Shown here in pieces: positions 31,386-40,138 of a stretch of DNA of 64,000 nt. The translations under genes were made by a program, and so were the position numbers. The DNA lies in the NCBI GenBank assembly GCA_038869515.1, contig JAWCQZ010000005.1, positions 1-64,000 on the forward strand. Direction: 5' to 3'. How positions within the stretch are numbered: the stretch's first letter is position 1; each line of letters begins with the position of its first letter. This DNA comes from JAWCQZ01 sp038869515 [NCBI: Halobacteria archaeon] (GTDB taxonomy: Archaea; Halobacteriota; Syntropharchaeia; JACQPP01). A model generated the notes under the pieces. The model was given only the letters and a program-made list of their open reading frames with translations. It was not told where the DNA came from and searched no databases.

Positions 31386-32249
31386 TCACCCCAAATTCCG
31401 CATCGCCCCCAGCCCCTCCCGCATCGCCCTGCACCGGACGCCCAGCTCCCGCCGCGCCTTCGAGAGGTCGAGCGCGACGCGGCGGGGCCGCTCGGCGGCC
31501 TGCTTCAGCTCCGCCGCGCGGCAGGGCTCCACGAGCCCCGGGTCGAACCCCCACACCTCCGCGAGGGTCCGGGCGAACTCGTACCGGGTCGCGCACTCCG
31601 GACCCGCGACGTGGAAGAGCCCGGTCACGCGCCGGTCGAGAATGGCGGCCGCCGCCTCCGCCAGGTCGTCGGCGATGGTCGGGTGGCTCCACCGGTCGGT
31701 GACGCCCCTCACCCGTCTCCCCGCCCCGAGTTCGCCCGCGAGCCAGGCGGCGAAGTTGGGCCTCGACCGCCCCCCCGCGCCGTAGATGACGGAGGTCCGG
31801 ACGATGGCGGCCGGGACCCCCGAGCCGAGGATGGCGCGCTCCGAGGCGACCTTGCACCGCCCGTAGTGGTTCAGGGGGCGGACCGGGTCGCTCTCCGCGT
31901 AGGGCGCCTCGCGGTCGCCGGGGAAGACGTAGTCGGTCGAGAAGAAGAGGAGGAACGCGCCCGTGCCGCGGCACGCCTCCAAGACGTTCCGGGTCCCGAG
32001 GTCGTTCACCCGCCGGCACGCCTCCGGGTCGCGCTCGCAGGCGTCCACGTCGGCGATGGCGGCGCAGTCCACCACGGCGGCGGGACGGTGCTTCCTGAAG
32101 AGGGCGAGGACCGCCTCCGGGTCGCTCTTGTCGAGTCGCAGGAGCCCGGGCCCCGGGTGGGCGTGGCAGGTGCCCAGGGCCCCAGGGAGGCGGGCGAGGC
32201 ACTTCTCGCCGACCAGGCCGCTCGCGCCGAGGACGAGGATGCGGTCCAC
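31386..32249 (-). CDS. rmlD: dTDP-4-dehydrorhamnose reductase-like SDR
   Basis: The 287-residue protein starts with GTG at 32249 and has ILVLGASGLVGEK, the RmlD-type CAAIADVDACERDPEACRRVNDLGTRNV and the YGRCKVASE active-site motif near residue 133. It would reduce a 4-keto sugar nucleotide, for example to dTDP-rhamnose. The GTG is chosen because the TATA box (32268-32277) lies 23 bases upstream; an ATG eight codons upstream lies inside that box. Its promoter region is shared with asnB. Confidence 0.8.
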   Translation of the reverse strand: MDRILVLGASGLVGEKCLARLPGALGTCHAHPGPGLLRLDKSDPEAVLALFRKHRPAAVVDCAAIADVDACERDPEACRRVNDLGTRNVLEACRGTGAFLLFFSTDYVFPGDREAPYAESDPVRPLNHYGRCKVASERAILGSGVPAAIVRTSVIYGAGGRSRPNFAAWLAGELGAGRRVRGVTDRWSHPTIADDLAEAAAAILDRRVTGLFHVAGPECATRYEFARTLAEVWGFDPGLVEPCRAAELKQAAERPRRVALDLSKARRELGVRCRAMREGLGAMRNLG

Positions 32250-32250
32250 A

Positions 32251-32278
32251 ATTCCCAGAGATTTGGGAATCATAAAGA
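32251..32278. promoter_or_regulatory. Divergent rmlD/asnB promoter with a 7-bp inverted repeat
   Basis: ATTCCCA (32251-32257) and TGGGAAT (32264-32270) are perfect inverted arms spaced by 6 bases, overlapping CATAAAG (32271-32277). That AT-rich box is 28 bases from the asnB ATG and about 25 bases from the rmlD GTG. The dyad could be a repressor site acting on both genes. Confidence 0.4.
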
Positions 32279-32302
32279 GAGGACCCTGCCCTCACTCCCC
32301 CG

Positions 32303-34192
32303 ATGTGCGGCATCTGCGGGTCCCTCGGGCCCAACGACGGGCCCCTCCTGCGCTCCATGATCGCCTGCCTCAAACACCGGGGGCCCGACGGGGATGGAAC
32401 CTGGGAGGACGACGGGGTCTCCCTGGCCAACACCCGCCTCTCCATCATCGACCTCCCCGGCGGCAGGCAGCCGATGTCCAACGAGACCGGCGACGCCTGG
32501 ACCGTTCTCAACGGCGAAATTTACAACTACATCGAACTGCGGGCCGAACTCCGGAAGGCGGGACACCGCTTCGCCACCGAGAGCGACACCGAGGTCATCG
32601 TCCACGGCTACGAGGAGTGGGGCGAGCGTTTCCCGGAGCGCCTCCGGGGCATGTTCGCCATCGCCCTGTGGGACGCGAAGGCCCGGAAACTTCTCCTGGT
32701 CAGGGACCGGGTAGGCAAGAAGCCGCTCTACTACACGCGGGCCGGCGGGCGGCTCCTATTCGCGTCGGAGATCAAGGCGCTGCTCCTGGACCCCGCGGTC
32801 CCCCGGAGGCCCAACCGGGACGCGCTCGACCGGTTCCTGCGGCTGCGCTACGTCCCGGGCCCCGAGACCGCGTTCGAGGGGATTCTCAAACTGCCCCCGG
32901 GCCATCTCATGGTTGCGACCCGGGACTCCGCCACCGTCCGCCCCTACTGGTCCCTTCCCGACCGGCTCGACGAGAGAACGGAGGCGGCGTGGGTCGAAGA
33001 GTTGGCGCGGCTGCTCGACGAGTCGGTCCGCCTCCGCCTCCGGAGCGACGTGCCGGTGGGGCTCTTCCTCTCGGGCGGGACCGACTCCACGGCGGTGGGG
33101 GCCCTCGCCACGAAGTACGCCGGGAAGATGCACTCCTTCTCGGTCGGCTTCGATGTCCCCGAGGTGAGCGAGGCGGAGCGCGCCCGCGCTGTCGCCTCCG
33201 CTCTCGGCACCGAGCACCACGAACTGACGGTGGACGCCTCCGCGGTGGACGCACTGCCGGAGGTGGTGTGGCACACCGACGAGCCGGTCGCCGACCCGAG
33301 CGCGCTGCCGATTTACCTCCTCTCCAAAATGGCCCGGCAGCGCGTCAAGGTGGTCCTCAGCGGCGAGGGGGGCGACGAACTGTTCGGCGGCTATTTCCAC
33401 CATCGGGTCTTCCGCGTCGAAGACCGGTGGCGGCCGGTGCTGCGGCGGGTCCCCGGCCCCCTCCTCTCCGGCGCGGTGAAGGCGATTCCGCGGGCTTTCC
33501 TCGCCCGCGCCTTCGAGTATCCGGCGGCGGTCGGGCCCGAGGAGAAGGCGCGGGTGGTGGCCTACGCGGGCTCGATGCGCCGGCCGCTCGAGGAGCGTTA
33601 CCTCACGGTCATCTCCCCGTTCCGGGAGTCGGACCTCCGGGAATTGCGGGGCCCGGGCCCCGGCGGCGTCGGATTCGGAGACCCCACGGCCCCGCCCGGC
33701 TCCGGAGCCGTCGAGCGCATCGCCCGGTACGAGTTCGACAAATGGCTCCCCGGATACATCCTGGAGAAGTCGGACAAACTGACCATGGCCCACGGCCTCG
33801 AACTGAGGGCCCCGCTCCTCGACCATCACCTCGTTGAGACCGCCTTCCGCATTCCGACCCATCGGAAGAGCCGGGGCCGTGTCCCGAAATACATCCTGAG
33901 GAAAGCGGTGGCCCGCCACCTGCCCCGCGTCGAACTGGCGCCCGGCAAGCACCCCTACTACACCCCCATTGACCGGTGGTTCCCGCGGTTGAGGCCCCTG
34001 TACGAGGAGCACCTCTTGAGCCCGGAGTTCCGCCGCCGGGGCTACTCTACCGACTACGTCAAGCGCCTCCTCGACCGGCATCGCTCGTCGCCTCTCATCG
34101 CCAGCCGGCAACTCTGGTGCCTCCTGCTCGTCGAGATGTGGCACCGGGCGTTCATCGACCCCGAGCGGGTCGGGACCCGATCCAGGGCCTGA
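32303..34192 (+). CDS. asnB: Asparagine synthetase (glutamine-hydrolysing) family amidotransferase
   Basis: The 629-residue protein has a class II glutaminase domain with nucleophile Cys2 (MCGICG) and KHRGPDGDG, then the ATP-pyrophosphatase domain with SGGTDSTAVGAL near residue 255. It would amidate aspartate or, in glycan clusters, a sugar or peptide carboxylate. It begins 28 bases after a TATA box at 32271-32277. Its place inside the sugar gene island favours a surface-polymer role, but free asparagine synthesis is not excluded. Confidence 0.9.
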   Translation: MCGICGSLGPNDGPLLRSMIACLKHRGPDGDGTWEDDGVSLANTRLSIIDLPGGRQPMSNETGDAWTVLNGEIYNYIELRAELRKAGHRFATESDTEVIVHGYEEWGERFPERLRGMFAIALWDAKARKLLLVRDRVGKKPLYYTRAGGRLLFASEIKALLLDPAVPRRPNRDALDRFLRLRYVPGPETAFEGILKLPPGHLMVATRDSATVRPYWSLPDRLDERTEAAWVEELARLLDESVRLRLRSDVPVGLFLSGGTDSTAVGALATKYAGKMHSFSVGFDVPEVSEAERARAVASALGTEHHELTVDASAVDALPEVVWHTDEPVADPSALPIYLLSKMARQRVKVVLSGEGGDELFGGYFHHRVFRVEDRWRPVLRRVPGPLLSGAVKAIPRAFLARAFEYPAAVGPEEKARVVAYAGSMRRPLEERYLTVISPFRESDLRELRGPGPGGVGFGDPTAPPGSGAVERIARYEFDKWLPGYILEKSDKLTMAHGLELRAPLLDHHLVETAFRIPTHRKSRGRVPKYILRKAVARHLPRVELAPGKHPYYTPIDRWFPRLRPLYEEHLLSPEFRRRGYSTDYVKRLLDRHRSSPLIASRQLWCLLLVEMWHRAFIDPERVGTRSRA

Positions 34193-34197
34193 GATTC

Positions 34198-35574
34198 TTA
34201 CTTCATCCCGAGCCGCTCAAGGACCCGGGCTTCGGGGCCGTAAGTCCTCCGGAGCCGGGCGTAGAGGAAGCCCGCCGCCATCCAGGCCCGGCTGAGTCGG
34301 TCGCGCCGGGAGAACATGGCCCCCTTGGAGAAGGTGTGGCTCTCTGGGCCCCGGATGCGGATGGTTCCTTGGTCCTCCTCGTAAGTGCCGTCGGCGCACT
34401 CGAATCTCCAAGGCCGAGAGGGGCACGTCCCTACGGATGCTCCAGGCTCCAAGAGCAAGGCCAGGAAGCGGAGAGCCTTGTCGGTCCAACCCACGCAGTG
34501 CACCACGTCACGCCAAAAGGGCAGCCCTTCGTACTCGCCCTCCGAGTCCATCTTCAGCATCCCGTAGCTCGTCCGCACCCCGCCGTTGGGGTCCACCTGC
34601 TCCAGGAGCCATCGGGTGGATTTGTCGGTGGGGAACGACCCATGCTCCCGCAGGAGCCACAGGGCCCGCAAGATATCGCCGCACCCGCCGGCAAACATGG
34701 GATAGCGGTAGAGCCGAAATCCCTGCGTCCCCTTGGGCTCCATCAGGCCGAAGTGGAAGCCACCCCCCGGGGCCTCCATCGAGCGAAGGAACTCGCCCGC
34801 CCGGAGGGCCCCGCGGAGATATCGCTCCTCCCGACTGTGATCATGGGCCTGGAGGAGGGCGGGGATGCATCGGGCCGTGTAGTAGGCGACCTGGCGCCGG
34901 GGGAAGAGGCTCCACGGAGCGGCTACGTCCCCCTGGAGGATGCCTCCCGTCTCGGGGTCTTGCAGGAGGAGAACGAAGTCGAGGCAGCGGAAAGCGGCCT
35001 TGCGGTAGCGCGCTTCTGCCGTGACCTCCTCCGCCAAAAAAAGGAGTTCCGCGATGGTCGCCAACTTGTTCGGGGCGTGGGTGGTCCGGTCGCCAACGCG
35101 CTGGAAGAAGAGGCCTGAACTCTCGTCGTAGAGCCGTCCGAAATGGAACTCGTCGATGTTCCGGAGAGCCGCCCGGGCGTAAGCTCCCCCGTCCCGTCCC
35201 GTTTCCTTGAGAGCACGGGCGAGGAGGAGGAGGCCGATGGATGCGGCGCTCTCATGGGGCGTGCTCCCCGAGCGGAAGGAGGGGTTGGCCTCGAAGTTCG
35301 AGTTCCGGAAGCACCCGTTCGACAACTGGCCGCGGACGAGGTGATTTCCCGCTTCAGTGGCCAGGGAGAGGAACCGCGAGTCCCCGGTCTTCTCATGGAG
35401 GGTGAGGAGACCTGCAATCAAGCCCTCGTAGCGCCAGTCGAGGCTCGGTCCGATGTATCGCAGGCAGTCCCGCCAATAATGAACCACGGGTCCAGCGTAG
35501 CCCCCGGGCTGCTTCATCGTCCTCAGCCACCCGAGAATCCGTCCAAGGACGTCGGGAATTTGTCCGGAATTCAT
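34198..35574 (-). CDS. Alpha/alpha-barrel protein of the glycan island, unknown activity
   Basis: The 458-residue protein shows repeated helical pairs (LIAGLLTLHEKTGDSRFLSLATEAGNHLV, ASIGLLLLARALKETG, LATIAELLFLAEEVTAEARYRKAA, ARCIPALLQAHDHSREERYLRGALRAGEFL) typical of six-hairpin glycosidases or lyases with an (alpha/alpha)6 toroid. Several Gly-Gly-rich loops follow the helices. No catalytic motif is assignable. Its ATG overlaps the FrhB-like stop (ATGA), so the two are coupled. By eye the codons are less G/C-biased than those of neighbours, which may mean recent transfer. Confidence 0.65.
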   Translation of the reverse strand: MNSGQIPDVLGRILGWLRTMKQPGGYAGPVVHYWRDCLRYIGPSLDWRYEGLIAGLLTLHEKTGDSRFLSLATEAGNHLVRGQLSNGCFRNSNFEANPSFRSGSTPHESAASIGLLLLARALKETGRDGGAYARAALRNIDEFHFGRLYDESSGLFFQRVGDRTTHAPNKLATIAELLFLAEEVTAEARYRKAAFRCLDFVLLLQDPETGGILQGDVAAPWSLFPRRQVAYYTARCIPALLQAHDHSREERYLRGALRAGEFLRSMEAPGGGFHFGLMEPKGTQGFRLYRYPMFAGGCGDILRALWLLREHGSFPTDKSTRWLLEQVDPNGGVRTSYGMLKMDSEGEYEGLPFWRDVVHCVGWTDKALRFLALLLEPGASVGTCPSRPWRFECADGTYEEDQGTIRIRGPESHTFSKGAMFSRRDRLSRAWMAAGFLYARLRRTYGPEARVLERLGMK

Positions 35575-36962
35575 GCCGGACGGAACCGGCCCCTCCGCAA
35601 GTTTGTGAAACGCCAGAGGAGGAAGTTGAGCAGCCTAGGTTGAACACGTCCCAGAAGGGCCGCCACCCTGGGCCTCCGGCTGAGGCGGATGAGCCGGACC
35701 CACAACTCTTCCATGAGCAAATCGACAGGTCCAGCACCGGTTCCTAAGGTCCCTCCCGGTGGCGGTCGAATATCCCGGAGAGCATCCTCGTAGTCCCCGT
35801 ACAGAGGTACTCGGAGCCCCTGCCCGCGCCGGAGGTTCATCCGGTGGACCCCGCGGACCTTCTTGTCGAAGAGAAGGGAGTTCTGGGAGCGCACGAGGTC
35901 TTCCGGGGCCAGCGGCTCCCGCCAGATTTCAGGGACGCTGTCGAGGAGGCGCTGTCCCGCTTCGGTCCGTACAATGACCGCCGACGGGTTCCCGACCATG
36001 TGGGTCCGGCACAAGAGCGTCCCGCAGACAGGGCAGAGGGCCTGGGGGACCGCCCGGCTCCAGACGTCCCCCACCGAGATGTCCGCGAATTCGCCGGTGT
36101 GGTCCAAGCAGTAGAGGCACCCTTCCAGGGTGAACAGGTGGGTCAGGGTTCCGCCGTAATTTTCCTCCACGAAGAACTCCCGCCCGTCCCGGGTCTGGAT
36201 GTAGAAGCCCCCGTGGGCCGTGGCGACCGGGTTCTTCCGGGAGCGGAACTCCAGATGTGTGACCTCCGATTCGGCGATGTTGTAACGGGACAGGAGGAAC
36301 CGAAGGGCGTTGGTGTGGAGGATTCCGCCGCAGAACAGGGCGAGGGTCAAGGGGATGCGTTCCCGGAGCCACTTGATGCCCCCGAACTGGAGGTTCCGGA
36401 GGCCGTGAATCTGGCATGGAAGGCCCACGAAGGCATACCTGCCCGTATCACGCTTCAGGTCCATCAGAACGCCCGCCACTGGAGCCTCGAAGTATTTGGA
36501 GGAGGCAGCGTCCAGAATTTCCTCCGATGTGCGGGCAATGAAGGACTCGGGCAATCCGGGTCGGCGCGGGTTCATCCGGACTACGACTGCCCCATCGATG
36601 GTCCCTGTTTCCATCGCCTTCAGGAGGACCGAGGTGACGATGGCGCCCCCGGCTGCTCGCTTCCGCAGGGCGGTGTCCCGGCTCGCCGCAACGTAGAGGG
36701 CCTGGTAGCGGCCCAAGTAGGGGTCCCACTTGGGGAGCGATGTGACGTCAAACACCTCCCCCTCGTGTTCCCGGTAGTCAAAGGCCACGCTCGGGCAGAA
36801 ATCGTAGCACAAGGAGCAGGCACCGCATTCGAAATCGCGCACGTAGGGCTCCTGGTTGTGGTCGGTCAGGATTTTTTTCTGGGGGCAGATGGCCACGCAT
36901 ACGCCGCAGTTGGTGCACAGGCCCCCTTCGATAATCTCCCTCTGGAGGAGTACCGAAGTCAT
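35571..36962 (-). CDS. FrhB/FdhB-like iron-sulfur flavoprotein
   Basis: The 463-residue protein begins with two ferredoxin-type 4Fe-4S motifs, CTNCGVCVAICPQ and CGACSLCYDFCP, within its first 60 residues. The FrhB-type F420-binding region follows (GGAIVTSVLLKAMETGTIDGAVVV; PCQIHGLRNL). FrhB proteins oxidise F420H2; paralogues occur in polysaccharide clusters, where they may drive a reductive sugar step. The ATG at 36962 is fixed by a TATA box (GTATAT, centre near 36994) with a short leader. It is coupled to the alpha/alpha-barrel protein downstream. Confidence 0.8.
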   Translation of the reverse strand: MTSVLLQREIIEGGLCTNCGVCVAICPQKKILTDHNQEPYVRDFECGACSLCYDFCPSVAFDYREHEGEVFDVTSLPKWDPYLGRYQALYVAASRDTALRKRAAGGAIVTSVLLKAMETGTIDGAVVVRMNPRRPGLPESFIARTSEEILDAASSKYFEAPVAGVLMDLKRDTGRYAFVGLPCQIHGLRNLQFGGIKWLRERIPLTLALFCGGILHTNALRFLLSRYNIAESEVTHLEFRSRKNPVATAHGGFYIQTRDGREFFVEENYGGTLTHLFTLEGCLYCLDHTGEFADISVGDVWSRAVPQALCPVCGTLLCRTHMVGNPSAVIVRTEAGQRLLDSVPEIWREPLAPEDLVRSQNSLLFDKKVRGVHRMNLRRGQGLRVPLYGDYEDALRDIRPPPGGTLGTGAGPVDLLMEELWVRLIRLSRRPRVAALLGRVQPRLLNFLLWRFTNLRRGRFRPA

Positions 36963-37059
36963 GGTCGATCGATGGGTGACATTTCTGGGAATATACGTTT
37001 TCCCACCTCCGATTTGGTGACGGCTCCCGTCCTCCTCGGATGGCGCAGACAATTGGGAA

Positions 37060-37069
37060 TACTATTAAT
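37060..37069 (+). promoter_or_regulatory. TATA box of the amino-sugar nucleotide operon
   Basis: TACTATTAAT is centred 27 bases before the ATG at 37093, making the first gene leaderless. An upstream ATG at 37072 falls too close to the box. Confidence 0.55.
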
Positions 37070-37092
37070 GAATGCCCTCCTTACCCCCCACC

Positions 37093-38313
37093 ATGCCTCC
37101 ACCCGCGGTGGTCCTGGCGGCGGGTGAGGGGACCCGCGTCCGTCCCTTCACCACTACCGAGCCCAAGGTCATGCTCCCTGTGGCCAACCGCCCCATCCTC
37201 GAGCACGTCCTTCTCGCCCTCCGGGGGGCGGGAGTCCGGGAAATCGCGCTGATTGTCGGCTACAAGCACGAGCGGGTCCGCGACGCCATCGGGGACGGCC
37301 GCAAACTCGGGGTCAGGGTCAGCTACGTCCTGCAAAAGCAGCAACTCGGAACCGCCCACGCCCTGAAGGCGGCCAGGGCTCACGTCCAAGGTCCGACCCT
37401 CGTCCTCAACGGCGACAACCTCGTCGAGGCGGAGGCTCTCCGGGACCTCCTCCGGAAGCCGGAGGGGGAGATGTCCATCCTCGCCATCCGCCGGGAGGGG
37501 GCCTCGCGCCGCTCCCTCGTCGTGGAGGGCGGGCGGGTGAGGAAAATCCGCCCCGGCGGGACCACCCACGAGGGGGAGCCGGTGAACACCGGCGTCTACC
37601 TCGTCACTCCGGCCATCTTCAAGCACATCGGCGCCCTCGACCTCTCCTACCGCGGCGAGTATGAGTTGATTGACGCCATCGAGCGGGCCATCGACCGGGG
37701 CGCCGACGTCCGCGCACGGGTCACCGGCCACGGGTGGCACGAGATCGTCACCCCGTGGGACCTCCTGCGGGTGAACGGCCTCGTCCTCGACCGGGAGGCG
37801 GCCGGGTGGACGAGGGGCGGCCGCGCGCCCCGGGGCGTCGAGCCCGGCGCCCACCTCCAGGGTCCGGTGGCCGTTGGCCCGGGAAGCCGCATCCGTGCGG
37901 GCTCCACCATCCTCGGCCCGGTCCTCATCGGCGCGAACTGCGACATCGGCCCCCACGCGGCCCTCCTCCCCGGGACATCGGTCGGCGACGGGTGCCGGGT
38001 CGGCCCCTTCGCCCACCTGCGGAACTCCATCCTCATGGAGGAGGTCGAAGTGGAGGCGCACGCCCACATGGTGAACTCGGTCGCCGGACGCCACGCCCGC
38101 ATCGGGCCCGGGGTCCACCTCGAGAGCGGCCGCGCCACAGTCGGGGCCGAGGGGGCCCCCCGCGAGGCGGAACTGGGGGCCCTCGTCGGCGAGGGGGCCT
38201 CGGTGGGGGACCGCGCTCTGGTCGCCGCGGGGCGGGTCCTCGGCGTCCGGTCCCGGGTCGGTGCGGGGGCGGTGGTGCGCCAGGACGTCCCCGACGGCGC
38301 CCTGGTGCTCTGA
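37093..38313 (+). CDS. GlmU-like sugar-phosphate nucleotidyltransferase with left-handed beta-helix, copy 1
   Basis: The 406-residue protein has a nucleotidyltransferase domain (VVLAAGEGTRVRPFTTTEPKVMLPVANRP; LNGDNLVE; NTGVYLV) and a C-terminal hexapeptide beta-helix (VGPGSRIRAG, IGANCDIGPH, VGDGCRVGPF). The acetyltransferase site of GlmU is not preserved: the His/Tyr/Asn-containing loop is replaced by NSVAGRHARIGPGVHLESG. It may therefore make a sugar nucleotide but acetylate poorly or use another acceptor. It is the first gene of an operon with glmS. Confidence 0.85.
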   Translation: MPPPAVVLAAGEGTRVRPFTTTEPKVMLPVANRPILEHVLLALRGAGVREIALIVGYKHERVRDAIGDGRKLGVRVSYVLQKQQLGTAHALKAARAHVQGPTLVLNGDNLVEAEALRDLLRKPEGEMSILAIRREGASRRSLVVEGGRVRKIRPGGTTHEGEPVNTGVYLVTPAIFKHIGALDLSYRGEYELIDAIERAIDRGADVRARVTGHGWHEIVTPWDLLRVNGLVLDREAAGWTRGGRAPRGVEPGAHLQGPVAVGPGSRIRAGSTILGPVLIGANCDIGPHAALLPGTSVGDGCRVGPFAHLRNSILMEEVEVEAHAHMVNSVAGRHARIGPGVHLESGRATVGAEGAPREAELGALVGEGASVGDRALVAAGRVLGVRSRVGAGAVVRQDVPDGALVL

Positions 38314-38320
38314 CCCTCCA

Positions 38321-40138
38321 ATGTGCGGCATCGTCGGGGTGGCCGGCTCGGGGAACGTCGTCCCGGGCCTCGTCGAGTGCATGAGGCGCCTCGAGTATCG
38401 CGGCTACGATTCGGCCGGCGTCGCGGTGGCGAGCGGCGGGCGGCTCCGGCTCGCGAAGGGGGAGGGCCCCATCGAGGCATCCGCGAAGCGGTTCGCGGCC
38501 CTCTCCGGCCCGCTGGCGGTCGGCCACACCCGCTGGGCCACCCACGGGCCGCCGAGCGAGAGGAACGCCCACCCCCACGCCGACTGCTCCGGCCGCATCG
38601 CGGTGGTCCACAACGGCATCATCGAGAACTACGCCGCGCTCAAGTCGAAACTGGAGGCGGCGAGGCACAGGTTCCGCAGCGAGACCGACACCGAGGTGGT
38701 CCCCCACCTCCTCGAGGATGCCTACCGGGGCGACCTCGAGGCGGCGCTCCGCGCGGTCCTCCCCCGGCTCACCGGCTCCTTTGCCATCGTTGCGGTCGCG
38801 GCCGACAGCCCGGTGCTGGTCGGGGCCCGGAGGGACGCCCCCCTCGCGGTCGGTCTCGCCCCGGGAGCGAACCTGCTCGCCTCCGACATTCCCGCGCTCC
38901 TCCCGAAGACGCGGCGGGTCCTCCCCCTCGAGGACCTGGAGATGGCAGTCGTCGACCGGAGCCGGGTGACCGTGAAGCGGTTCGACGGCAAGGTGGTGAG
39001 GCGCGCCCCGATCCGGGTCACCTGGCGCCTCGAGGACGCGGAGAAGGCGGGCTACGACCACTTCATGCTGAAGGAGATTCACGAGCAACCCCGAGCTCTC
39101 CGGGAGACGCTCGCGGGCCGGGTGAGCGAGATGGAAGGGGTCGTGGAGCCTCCCCTCGAGCTGGGGCGCTCGGAGGCGGCCCGCATCTCCCGCGTCCTCC
39201 TGACCGGCTGCGGCTCCTCATATCACGCCGCCCTCTTCGGCCGGGTGCTGGTCGAGCGGCTGGCGGGGCTTCCCGCCGAGGCGCGCGTTTCCTCGGAGTT
39301 GCGGCTGGAGGCGGGGGCGGTCGGCTCGCAGGACCTCCTGGTCGCCATCTCCCAGTCCGGGGAGACCGCAGACACCCTGGCCGCCTCCCGCATCGTCCGC
39401 GCCTCGGGGGCCCGCACCGTGGCTCTCTGCAACACGGTCGGGAGCACCCTCGCCCGGGAATCGGGCTCCGTCCTTTTCACCCACGCCGGGCCCGAGGTGA
39501 GCGTCGCCGCGACCAAGACCTTCACCACCCAGGCTGCGGCCCTCGCGGTTCTCGCGCTCCACCTGGGGCGTCTCCGCGGGAAGCTCTCCCTGGACGCGGC
39601 TGCGGGCCACGCGCGCGACCTCGCCCGCCTCCCGGGGCTGGTGCTCGACCTCATCGAGCGGCGGGAGGCGGCCGTCTCGCTGGCGAAGAGAGTGGGCCGC
39701 TCGAAACTTTTCTTCTTCCTCGGCCGCGGGCTCGCCTACCCGGTCGCCCTCGAAGGGGCGCTGAAACTCAAGGAAGTAGCCTGCATCCCGGCGGAGGGGC
39801 ACCCGGCCGGGGAGCTGAAGCACGGCCCCCTCGCCCTGGTGGACCCCGGGACGCCGGTGGTGGGCGTCGCCCTCCCCGGCCCCGCCTACCCGAAACTCCT
39901 CTCCAACCTGAAGGAGGTGAAGGCCCGGGACGCCCCCGTCTACGCGGTCGCCCTGGAGGGGGACCGGGAGATCGAGAACTACGTCGACGGAGTGCTGTGG
40001 GTCCCGGAGTCCCCCGAGGTCCCGGCTGCCATTCTCTCCGCGGTCGCCCTCCAGGCCCTCGCCTACGAGATTGCCCGGCTCCGGGGCTGCCCCATCGACC
40101 GCCCCCGGAACCTCGCGAAGAGCGTGACCGTGGAATGA
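38321..40138 (+). CDS. glmS: Glutamine--fructose-6-phosphate aminotransferase
   Basis: The 605-residue enzyme makes glucosamine-6-phosphate, the first step to UDP-GlcNAc. The glutaminase nucleophile is Cys2 (MCGIVG), with RRLEYRGYDSAG and GHTRWATHG following. Two SIS sugar-isomerase domains occupy residues 270-605, with TGCGSSYHAAL and the C-terminal RPRNLAKSVTVE signature. It starts 8 bases after copy 1 of the GlmU-like gene and overlaps the next start codon by four bases, so the three genes are cotranslated. Confidence 0.97.
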   Translation: MCGIVGVAGSGNVVPGLVECMRRLEYRGYDSAGVAVASGGRLRLAKGEGPIEASAKRFAALSGPLAVGHTRWATHGPPSERNAHPHADCSGRIAVVHNGIIENYAALKSKLEAARHRFRSETDTEVVPHLLEDAYRGDLEAALRAVLPRLTGSFAIVAVAADSPVLVGARRDAPLAVGLAPGANLLASDIPALLPKTRRVLPLEDLEMAVVDRSRVTVKRFDGKVVRRAPIRVTWRLEDAEKAGYDHFMLKEIHEQPRALRETLAGRVSEMEGVVEPPLELGRSEAARISRVLLTGCGSSYHAALFGRVLVERLAGLPAEARVSSELRLEAGAVGSQDLLVAISQSGETADTLAASRIVRASGARTVALCNTVGSTLARESGSVLFTHAGPEVSVAATKTFTTQAAALAVLALHLGRLRGKLSLDAAAGHARDLARLPGLVLDLIERREAAVSLAKRVGRSKLFFFLGRGLAYPVALEGALKLKEVACIPAEGHPAGELKHGPLALVDPGTPVVGVALPGPAYPKLLSNLKEVKARDAPVYAVALEGDREIENYVDGVLWVPESPEVPAAILSAVALQALAYEIARLRGCPIDRPRNLAKSVTVE

